A stretch of DNA of 5,310 bases from Planctomycetota bacterium (GTDB lineage: Bacteria; Planctomycetota; Planctomycetia; Planctomycetales; Planctomycetaceae). Location: assembly GCA_027622115.1 (NCBI GenBank), contig JAQBZS010000601.1:1-5310 (forward strand), in the 5' to 3' direction. The position numbers and the translations under genes are program-made. The notes below the pieces were generated by a model. That model worked only from the letters and a program-made list of their open reading frames with translations, ran no database searches and had not been told where the DNA came from. Below, piece by piece: positions 1 through 5,310 of the stretch; the stretch's first letter is position 1; the number at the start of each line of letters is the position of its first letter.

Positions 1-560
1 CGCCGCAGCACCGAGGCCGGCACCGGCACCAGCTCCGCGATCCCCGCCGAGCCGTACAGACCGGGCAGATCAATCGCCAGGTCCTCGAAGATCAGCCGCA
101 GCAGAAACGCGTAGCCTTCGGACGGATCGGCCTCGTGCCGGCACAGGTCGGTGGCGAACTCGCGAAAGTCCTTGTAGCCGGGACTGTTCCAGCCGCCGGT
201 GACGACAAACGGCTTCCGCAGCCCGGTGGATTCCATGATGCGGAGCATGACCAGCCGATTGAGCAGCGTATAAGCCGCCTGCTTCTCGACCTGCCGCAGA
301 AAATCCTCGCGCGGGCGTTTGTGCTTCCCGGACTCCGCCCGAGTCTGCTCACCCAGCCAGTCTTCCAGCCGCTTGCGTCTGGCTCGCCGCTCCTCGTTCA
401 GACTGGTGTTCTGCACGCGGGCAATCCCCAGCTGATACTCCCGCTCAGTCGCCTCGCGCAGAGCCAGCAGCAACGCCCCCCGCAGCCCCTTGTCGCTGCC
501 GTTCTCCGTCCCGCGAATGGTTTTGCGGAGTTTCGCTTTGGCTTCGGGTGTCATGGACAT
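1..560 (-). CDS. pglX: PglX-like BREX adenine-specific DNA methyltransferase, N-terminal part (runs off left edge)
   Basis: This frame stays open from an ATG at 560 to the left edge, giving 186 codons and no stop. An in-frame TGA lies upstream at 593-591, so the start falls within 560-590; ATG 560 is the first ATG and a second, in-frame ATG is at 554. Neither has a convincing Shine-Dalgarno site. The visible protein begins MSMTPEAKAKL, continues with a charged helical stretch rich in Arg, Glu and Lys (residues about 35-85), then has AAYTLLNRLVMLRIMESTGL (about 92-111). This aromatic/NRL/R-x-E pattern resembles the N-terminal helical domain of PglX and Eco57I-like methyltransferases (compare AYTWFNRL..IRYMEL in enterobacterial PglX, from memory). 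The S-adenosylmethionine and NPPY motifs would lie beyond the window and are not seen. Position downstream of brxC supports PglX, the enzyme that methylates host DNA in BREX. A type IIG restriction-modification enzyme is the main alternative. Confidence 0.75.
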   Translation of the reverse strand, partial: MSMTPEAKAKLRKTIRGTENGSDKGLRGALLLALREATEREYQLGIARVQNTSLNEERRARRKRLEDWLGEQTRAESGKHKRPREDFLRQVEKQAAYTLLNRLVMLRIMESTGLRKPFVVTGGWNSPGYKDFREFATDLCRHEADPSEGYAFLLRLIFEDLAIDLPGLYGSAGIAELVPVPASVLR

Positions 561-607
561 GCTGGTGCAGATTCCGTTCGTGAGTGTCAGTCAGGCGAGT
601 CTAGCTC
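561..607. other. Leader of pglX between REP element and start codon
   Basis: This 47-bp gap separates the outer end of the left repeat from the pglX start. I see no clear -35/-10 pair and no Shine-Dalgarno site reading towards pglX. It contains the pglX-frame stop at 593-591 and, running into the repeat, a tandem 6-bp duplication TCTAGC-TCTAGC (600-611). It was probably part of the original brxC-pglX spacer before the transposase unit arrived; that is inference. Confidence 0.4.
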
Positions 608-697
608 TAGCCGCGAAGCGGCGGCAGCACGTAGCCGTGGGCGTCAGCCCACGGATAGGGGCCGGAATGAACGTGTTAGCCGCGAAGCGGCGGCAGC
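608..697 (+). repeat. Composite REP element, left copy (BIME-like), flanking the RAYT gene
   Basis: Three palindromes in a row. (a) Unit 608-628 holds the hairpin GCCGC-GAA-GCGGC (610-622). (b) An 8-bp hairpin CCGTGGGC-GTCA-GCCCACGG lies at 635-654, directly preceded by the tetranucleotide GTAG (631-634). (c) A second copy of the 21-bp unit, identical to the first, lies at 677-697. A 22-bp linker (655-676) separates b and c. A related array in reverse orientation lies at 1182-1271 on the other side of the transposase gene. In known REP elements a GTAG/GGAG tetranucleotide 5' of an imperfect hairpin is recognised by the RAYT protein, and part b has exactly this layout. The inner end lies 2 bp from the stop codon of the transposase gene. 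Confidence 0.85.
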
Positions 698-699
698 GG

Positions 700-1164
700 T
701 CATCCATGATGTTCGTCCTCAAACAGGTATTCGCGCCGGAACTCGATTCCGTGACGTCGCGGGAACTCCTCGTACTCTTCCTGAAATGACCTGGTTCGAT
801 GGTGCTCTTCCTGGCGGCGAATGTAGGAACACACGACTTCGATCTGTGAATAACTCACGGTGAATGCGCCGTAGCCTTTCTGCCACTCAAAACGTTCGGT
901 GATGTGTCCACCGTCTTTCATCCATTTTGCGGAGTTGGCTTTCAGGATCCGAATGACGTCTGACACGGCGTTTGTTGGTGAAAGGCGTGCCAGCAAGTGA
1001 ACATGGTCACCAACGCCGCCGATTTCGATGAGGCTGCCTTTCTTTGCCCGAAGCGTTCCGCCCATGTATTCGTACAGCCGTTCCTGAATCGTGCTGGTGA
1101 TTGCTGGTTTTCGGTATTTCGTGGCGAAGACCACGTGGTATGTGAGTTGTGTGAAACTGCCCAT
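700..1164 (-). CDS. REP-associated tyrosine transposase (IS200-like TnpA, HUH/Y1 family)
   Basis: A complete 154-aa protein, the usual length for single-domain Y1 transposases that cut and rejoin single-stranded DNA at hairpins. It opens with MGSFTQLTYHVVFATKYR, a typical family start. The HUH metal-binding motif is H54-V-H56 in GDHVHLL. The WQKGYGAFTVS stretch is at 94-104. The likely catalytic tyrosine is Y114 in VCSYIRRQEEHHR, followed by SFQEEYEEF. No key residue is missing, so the protein looks intact. The ATG at 1164 fits the family start. GGAG lies immediately before it and again about 10 nt further upstream, and the latter spacing would serve as a ribosome site. Closely spaced inverted REP arrays on both sides (2 bp beyond the stop, 17 bp before the start) mark it as a RAYT rather than an ordinary IS200. 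No TnpB or accessory gene is present. It is co-oriented with the BREX genes and sits between brxC and pglX. RAYTs are thought to act on REP sequences; any defence role here would be speculation. Confidence 0.93.
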   Translation of the reverse strand: MGSFTQLTYHVVFATKYRKPAITSTIQERLYEYMGGTLRAKKGSLIEIGGVGDHVHLLARLSPTNAVSDVIRILKANSAKWMKDGGHITERFEWQKGYGAFTVSYSQIEVVCSYIRRQEEHHRTRSFQEEYEEFPRRHGIEFRREYLFEDEHHG

Positions 1165-1181
1165 CTCCAGTTCGCTCCATT

Positions 1182-1271
1182 GCTGTCGTCGCTTCGCGAC
1201 TGTTTTTTTATTGGGTTCGTTGACTGCGGGCTGACGCCCGCAGCTATGTGCTATCGCCGCTTCGCGGCTGA
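1182..1271 (-). repeat. Composite REP element, right copy, inverted relative to the left copy
   Basis: Read on the minus strand the order matches the left copy. First comes hairpin GCCGC-GAA-GCGGC (1268-1256). Next are ATAG and the 8-bp hairpin CTGCGGGC-GTCA-GCCCGCAG (1243-1224). After a 21-bp linker (1223-1203) comes a unit with hairpin GTCGC-GAA-GCGAC (1200-1188). The differences from the left copy inside the stems come in pairs that keep base pairing (see findings). The linker shows no similarity to the left linker and includes seven A residues in a row. The inner end lies 17 bp before the transposase start codon. Confidence 0.85.
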
Positions 1272-1320
1272 TTGGTGCTGGCTTCGGTCACGCTTACTGG
1301 CTCACGATTGTGATCCCGCG
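1272..1320. other. Spacer between brxC stop and REP element
   Basis: This 49-bp stretch separates the TGA of brxC from the outer end of the right repeat. I find no terminator hairpin with a T-run for brxC in it and no recognisable promoter. The first structure downstream of brxC is the REP array itself. Confidence 0.4.
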
Positions 1321-4300
1321 TCAGACCAGCCGGACACGTTCACCGGCTTTGACATACTCCATCAACCGCTCACGGATTTCGCCGACCAGGGCATCGACGT
1401 CGGCCTCGGTCTGGACCTCGCGGTTGTGGATGTTCAGCGGCACTTTCCGCAGCGGGACGGGATCGATCTCGCTGAGAATCTCGTCCAGCAGTTCGTTGGC
1501 TTCGTCCTCGGCCCGCTGGAGCTGAATCTCAAACGAGTCCTTCAGTCCGGACAGCGCGGGAGCGATGGCTTCGGGAGTTGTGTTTGTCGGAGCCTGACTG
1601 ATCGGACGCAGCACCCGGTGACTCTGCTCGGCGGTCAGCGTACTGAAGCCCGATCGTGTCCGCAGTCGGGCTCGGGATTCGTCGGCGAGTGTTTCCTGCC
1701 ACGTCAACAGCCGCTGCCGTTCGACGATGTACGCCTCCCGCACTTTTTGCAGATCGTCGTCGAGGCTGCCGATGTCTTGCCACGGTCGATCGCTGGCCAG
1801 ATGACTGCGAATCAGCTCGACGGTCGGATCATCACAGGCCAGCACGCCCGTCTCGCAGAGCTGAGCGATCTGGTACTTCTGGACGGAACTCGCCGCTTCC
1901 ACGGCTTTGATGGCGTCCTCAGTCAGCTCAGCATCGAACAGGTTGAGCATTTTGATGCCGTCGCTGAGTGCGTCGAGATGTTTCCTGACCATCAGCACGG
2001 TCGGCTTCGTTTGTCGACAGGCTTTGACGCAATCCCCCAAAGCATCCGTGAGTTGGTCGAGTTCTTTGGGAAGCTCGGGCGAACCCGGCAGCCGGTTCAG
2101 GCGAGACAACACACCGCGGAGACGCTCGGCCTGCGGAACGAAGTGCGTCGCGACGGCGTCGGCAATGGCGACGGGCTCGCGGTCCATCTCGTGGTGCAGC
2201 GTGTCGGCAAAGAAACGGCAGATGCGGTTGATGGTCTTCTTACCGACATCATCGTCACCGGCGGGAAAGAAGTTCGCTCGCCGGAACGGACGGTCCTTGT
2301 CGAACAGGTCGCGGACTCCGGCGTCGCGAGTGGCCGTGATCTCCGGGCCGCCTTCGGGCTGAATGCGAAGCTGTCCGCCACGCAGCAACCCAGCTACGCA
2401 CGCTCGGACCAGGTCCGTTGTGTAGCCGTGCGGCGGGCCTTCGAAGGCCTTCAACAGACCGACGCCACTGATGCCGCCTTCGCCCTTGATACTCTCCAGA
2501 ATCCGCTGTGGAACGCCCCCGTGACACGAGGGGATGTAGCGGCCTCCGTCGAGTTCCAGAATGCCGAGCGGGTCGATGAACTTCGGCGCAGGAGCAGACA
2601 ACTCCGGCTCGATCAGCTGCAGCAGCTCGGACGGCTGAACCGAAGTGGGTTCGAAGCTGGGAAACAGATCGGGCAGCACACGCGTGGCAGCGGCCTGCAG
2701 CGCAGTGGTGAACGTCGTCCCGAAATCCTGCGGCGTGAACGGCTTGCTGCGGAAGTACATCCGACCGGACAGCCACGCACCGGTGACCGTCTGCCGAATC
2801 TGCCCCTGCAGTTCCTCTTCCCGGTTCTTTTCCTGTTGCAGCAGCAGTTTGCGGGCAGGGGTGAGCGACTCTTTGCGGGGCTCGAACTTTTCGATCATCC
2901 GTTTGGACTGGAGCAATTGCCGCGCGATCTGCTCCATCTGATCGGTGTCACCACAGACCCAGACGACGCGATTCCGCAACGCGATCTCGTCGCTCTGCCG
3001 AATCCAGTTGCTTTCTGCCTGCTCTGATGTCGGCACAAAGCGGAAGTCGATCTGTACCGCTGCCGCGTCGCGAGGATCAGTAATAGTTTCGTCACTGGCA
3101 CGACGACCGTCCGAGAACTTCGCCGACCAGGGAAAGTGTCGCCCCTGAAACTTCGGCTTGTCCATTCCGGAGCCAGCCATCAGCAGCTTGAGTGCATCCT
3201 GGATCGTGGCGCTGATCGACTCGCGACCGACCCCGATGTCTCGCCGGTCACGTTCCCATTCTTCGCCCGCCGTCGATTGAATGCGGTAACCCTCTTTCTC
3301 GGAGAACGCCAGCAGGTTTTCGCGACGCAGCGATTCCAGAGCTTCAGTGATCGCGGCTGACTGGTTGCCACTGTCGACTCGCTCGAACAGGCACTGAGCC
3401 ACCAGCCTGGCATCCGTCGCCTGTGTATCCTGGATCAGCTCCAGCAGTGCGACGGCTTTGGCCGCCCGAACGCGAAGGTCGGATGTGTCGTTGGCACACT
3501 CGTGAATGATCCTCGCCATGCTCTGCTGCACGTCGGAGTCGAGGGCTGTGTGCTGGACTTCGTAAATCCGGTCGAGTGTCACGAGGTGCCCAACCGGCTG
3601 CTCGGCCAGCTTCTGACTGCGGAACAACTCGCCCAGCAACTGCAGGAGCCCACGGATGGCCTGATCGTCGCCCTGTGCCCGTGCGGACCGAGTACGCAGC
3701 GCAGTTGTGATCTGCAGCAGCAGGTCGATCTGACCAGGCAGCATCGGGTAGACCTCGACGAACTCGTCCGCCGAGACGTTCTCGCAACCATAGGCGTACA
3801 GCTTGAGGTCGGGGCGGTGTCGGTCGAACAGCCCCTTGAGCAGGGCTTCACCGTCTTTTGTTTTCTGCAGCAGGCGTTTGTGGACAACGTCGCGGATATT
3901 GGTCGGAGCCAGATGGACTCGCAGCTTCTGGGGGAAGCGGTCCTTCGCCCAGCTCAGCCACGAGTCGTCCATTTCCTCGTCGACCTTCTGCTGACCGAGA
4001 GCCAGCAGCCACGCCGCCCCCTTCAGCTCAGACCCCAGTTCGCTGGCAAAGGCACGCAGTCGGTCCACGCGATCCTTGCTGGCGACTACGTACTGCGAGA
4101 CTTCATCCACCACAATGAACAGTGTCGAGCCCTTGCGTCGCCCGGTCATCATGTCGCGGATGGCGTGAACGGCGTCTCGTGGTGCCGCCGAGGCCTGATG
4201 TGTCCCGGCCCGACTCGTGTACCAAGCCATCGGATCGGAATAGTGATCCGGGAGCATCGTCGACAGGACCAATGAAAAATCTTCGCCAGCCAGCGAGTTG

Positions 4301-4956
4301 TCCTTCACCTCGTCCCACGGTCGCCCCAGTGTTTCCTGCGCGACAGACTGGAAACGATCCCACTCGCCGTCACGTTCGAGCTTCAGTTCGTGGTCGGCAA
4401 CGATGGGGTCTTTGCTGCAGTAACCCAGTTTCTTCTGCACCTGCCGCACGACCGCCGAGTGAATCTGCTCGTTGTCTCTCGCAAAGCCGCCCACGTCGAA
4501 GACCACGGAAAACGGGTCACTGATTTTCTGGCGGAGATTGTTCCACGCCGTGCGCAACTCTTCCGCCTGTGGTGACGTGTCGCGTTTGAGCAGGGCGTCG
4601 GCCATCGAGCCACCTGATGGCAGAGCGACACCATCCAGAGCCAGCCCCAGCAGCTTGGCGAAGCTCGACTTACCGGAACCGTAGAAGCCGGAAATCCACG
4701 CGTTGGGAAGATCGGGACCGCCGGACTTGTCGAGTTCACTGGCGATGCTATTCAACAGCCGCACGTACTGCTCGTGGATACCGTCCGGAACCCGCTTGTG
4801 GTTCGGGTGCGACTCGGGCCAGCCGCCCGTGATGATGTACTCGCCAACCTCGTCGGCCAGTTTCACCGGGTTCTGTTCATGGAAGTAGACGACCGGGGGA
4901 ATGTCCCGCGTGACGTCCGATTGGAACAGTGTTTTGATCAGTTGTGGTTCACTCAT
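1321..4956 (-). CDS. brxC: BREX system P-loop ATPase BrxC (BrxC/PglY family)
   Basis: A complete 1211-aa protein, the usual length for BrxC. It opens MSEPQLIKTLFQSDVTRDIPPVV, matching the family start (short helix, LF, R-x-I-x-x-VV), so ATG 4956 is preferred; an in-frame TGA lies upstream at 5001-4999. Walker A is G90-FYGSGKS-97 (WISGFYGSGKSSF resembles WVSGFFGSGKSHF of enterobacterial BrxC, from memory). Walker B is LFIVVDE (279-285), followed by VSQYV. LLALGQQ (317-323) sits where a sensor motif is expected, and DRF...DVVHKRLLQK (339-365) follows as in relatives. The C-terminal two thirds are helical, with a glutamate/lysine-rich stretch near 690-725 and a possible winged-helix-like region near 815-870. 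BrxC is an essential cytoplasmic BREX component, apparently using ATP during phage exclusion; its precise step is unsettled. It lies 47 bp after brxB in the same direction, so the two are probably one transcript. The C-terminal half also recalls PglY, so the subtype is uncertain. Confidence 0.93.
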   Translation of the reverse strand: MSEPQLIKTLFQSDVTRDIPPVVYFHEQNPVKLADEVGEYIITGGWPESHPNHKRVPDGIHEQYVRLLNSIASELDKSGGPDLPNAWISGFYGSGKSSFAKLLGLALDGVALPSGGSMADALLKRDTSPQAEELRTAWNNLRQKISDPFSVVFDVGGFARDNEQIHSAVVRQVQKKLGYCSKDPIVADHELKLERDGEWDRFQSVAQETLGRPWDEVKDNSLAGEDFSLVLSTMLPDHYSDPMAWYTSRAGTHQASAAPRDAVHAIRDMMTGRRKGSTLFIVVDEVSQYVVASKDRVDRLRAFASELGSELKGAAWLLALGQQKVDEEMDDSWLSWAKDRFPQKLRVHLAPTNIRDVVHKRLLQKTKDGEALLKGLFDRHRPDLKLYAYGCENVSADEFVEVYPMLPGQIDLLLQITTALRTRSARAQGDDQAIRGLLQLLGELFRSQKLAEQPVGHLVTLDRIYEVQHTALDSDVQQSMARIIHECANDTSDLRVRAAKAVALLELIQDTQATDARLVAQCLFERVDSGNQSAAITEALESLRRENLLAFSEKEGYRIQSTAGEEWERDRRDIGVGRESISATIQDALKLLMAGSGMDKPKFQGRHFPWSAKFSDGRRASDETITDPRDAAAVQIDFRFVPTSEQAESNWIRQSDEIALRNRVVWVCGDTDQMEQIARQLLQSKRMIEKFEPRKESLTPARKLLLQQEKNREEELQGQIRQTVTGAWLSGRMYFRSKPFTPQDFGTTFTTALQAAATRVLPDLFPSFEPTSVQPSELLQLIEPELSAPAPKFIDPLGILELDGGRYIPSCHGGVPQRILESIKGEGGISGVGLLKAFEGPPHGYTTDLVRACVAGLLRGGQLRIQPEGGPEITATRDAGVRDLFDKDRPFRRANFFPAGDDDVGKKTINRICRFFADTLHHEMDREPVAIADAVATHFVPQAERLRGVLSRLNRLPGSPELPKELDQLTDALGDCVKACRQTKPTVLMVRKHLDALSDGIKMLNLFDAELTEDAIKAVEAASSVQKYQIAQLCETGVLACDDPTVELIRSHLASDRPWQDIGSLDDDLQKVREAYIVERQRLLTWQETLADESRARLRTRSGFSTLTAEQSHRVLRPISQAPTNTTPEAIAPALSGLKDSFEIQLQRAEDEANELLDEILSEIDPVPLRKVPLNIHNREVQTEADVDALVGEIRERLMEYVKAGERVRLV

Positions 4957-5003
4957 GGATGCAGGCTCAATGTGGCAGTCAGCTCGGCCTCGGTACAGTC
5001 AGT
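4957..5003. other. brxB-brxC intergenic spacer
   Basis: 47 bp with no promoter-like pair and no terminator hairpin, consistent with co-transcription of the two genes. Only a weak GAG (4966-4968, minus strand) lies at ribosome-site distance from the brxC ATG. Translation start without a strong Shine-Dalgarno site would fit a planctomycete-like host. Confidence 0.4.
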
Positions 5004-5310
5004 TCAGGGATAGATACGGGGCCGATAGTCGCTGTCGGGGTTCAGCATGCCCATGAACGATAACCCCTTGCTGCCTCGCCGCTCGCCCGGATACAGCAGG
5101 ACCGCCGGGACATTCATCGTGCGACCGTCTAAGTGCTTCAGCAGCGATGAGGAACGGAAGAACGGGTAGAGGGCTCCGGCACGACCGATCAGGGCGACGG
5201 TGTGATCACGCTGATCCGGGTGCTGTTCCGCGTGCTCGCAGATAATCCGACTGCAATCGGCCGCGATTCCTTCGGGGCCTTCGATGAGCGGCGCGACACG
5301 ATCCCGCAGG
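5004..5310 (-). CDS. brxB: BREX protein BrxB (DUF1788), C-terminal part (runs off right edge)
   Basis: An open frame enters at the right edge and ends at TGA 5006-5004, giving the last 101 codons. The C-terminus holds the pattern I associate with BrxB/DUF1788: VALIGRAGALYPFFRSS (residues 38-54 of the visible part), HLDGRT, then PAVLLYPGERRG (68-79), LSFMGMLNP (83-91) and the ending DYRPRIYP. The LYPG-G-LSFMG-YR series resembles DUF1788 C-termini. BrxB is a small (about 200 aa) core protein of BREX types 1, 5 and 6 whose biochemical role is not settled. Its place directly upstream of brxC in the same direction strongly supports the call. The N-terminal half is outside the window, so length and start cannot be judged. 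Confidence 0.85.
   Translation of the reverse strand, partial: LRDRVAPLIEGPEGIAADCSRIICEHAEQHPDQRDHTVALIGRAGALYPFFRSSSLLKHLDGRTMNVPAVLLYPGERRGSKGLSFMGMLNPDSDYRPRIYP

Larger units (their letters stand above)
608..1271. mobile_element. RAYT-REP unit inserted between brxC and pglX
   Basis: About 664 bp bounded by two inverted composite repeats (608-697 and 1182-1271) with one transposase gene between them. Such bracketing by inverted REP elements is usual for RAYT genes. Taking the unit out would leave a brxC-pglX gap of about 96 bp, a normal operon spacing, which supports insertion or acquisition at this spot. No target duplication of useful length is visible, as expected for HUH/Y1 enzymes, so the exact ends are uncertain by a few bases. 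Whether the unit can still move cannot be judged here. Confidence 0.75.

Noticed and set aside
608..697. CRISPR-like array, because the same 21-bp unit occurs twice with a spacer
   Set aside because: Only two units, the spacer itself contains a hairpin, there is an inverted related copy across a RAYT gene, and no cas genes are present. REP/BIME explains it better.
135..863. Plus-strand ORF of 242 aa running through pglX antisense, the REP array and the transposase end
   Set aside because: Its protein includes translated repeat units (SREAAAA twice) and crosses three unrelated features. There is no recognisable domain.
700..1164. The transposase as a defence-associated accessory gene of the BREX operon
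   Set aside because: Inverted REP arrays hug both ends of the gene, so it travels as its own unit. No partner or fusion links it to BREX function.
563..1278. TGGTGC at 563-568 and 1273-1278 as a target-site duplication around the unit
   Set aside because: Six bases only. The left copy lies 40 bp away from the repeat edge while the right copy is next to it, and HUH/Y1 enzymes do not normally create target duplications.
997..3027. Long plus-strand ORF of 676 aa opposite brxC and the transposase
   Set aside because: It lies antisense to two well-supported genes, crosses the REP array and intergenic DNA without interruption, and its protein shows no family motif. It is what GC-rich codon use in brxC produces on the other strand.
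3502..4275. Plus-strand ORF of 257 aa inside brxC
   Set aside because: Fully antisense to the conserved ATPase region of BrxC, with no motif of its own.

Overview
The window carries the middle of a BREX (bacteriophage exclusion) defence operon on the minus strand. A small REP-associated transposase unit sits inside it, between two core defence genes. Base composition is GC-rich and there are no strong Shine-Dalgarno sequences ahead of the BREX genes. Together with the style of the palindromic repeats (GCCGC-GAA-GCGGC, and a GTCA-loop hairpin), this reminds me of Planctomycetes. That is an impression from pattern memory, not a proof.

Layout, following transcription from right to left: (1) 5310-5004, the last 101 codons of a BrxB-like (DUF1788) protein, cut by the right edge. 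(2) 4956-1321, a complete 1211-aa BrxC-family P-loop ATPase with clear Walker A and Walker B motifs. (3) About 1271-608, a compact unit: a 154-aa HUH/Y1 tyrosine transposase (REP-associated tyrosine transposase, RAYT; IS200-like) bracketed by two copies, in inverted orientation, of a roughly 90-bp composite palindromic repeat. (4) 560-1, the first 186 codons of a PglX-like adenine methyltransferase candidate, cut by the left edge before any catalytic motif. A shadow of the brxC reading frame gives a long antisense ORF (997-3027 +), which I reject.

How the genes work together: in BREX, PglX-type enzymes methylate host DNA at a non-palindromic site, and BrxB, BrxC and PglZ act with it in blocking phage replication. 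The order brxB-brxC-pglX is the shared core of BREX types 1, 5 and 6. The genes that would decide the type (brxA, brxE, pglZ, brxL, brxD, brxH) lie outside the window. The system itself is known. The least ordinary part is the RAYT/REP unit in the brxC-pglX gap, whose two flanking repeats differ mostly by changes that keep the hairpins paired.
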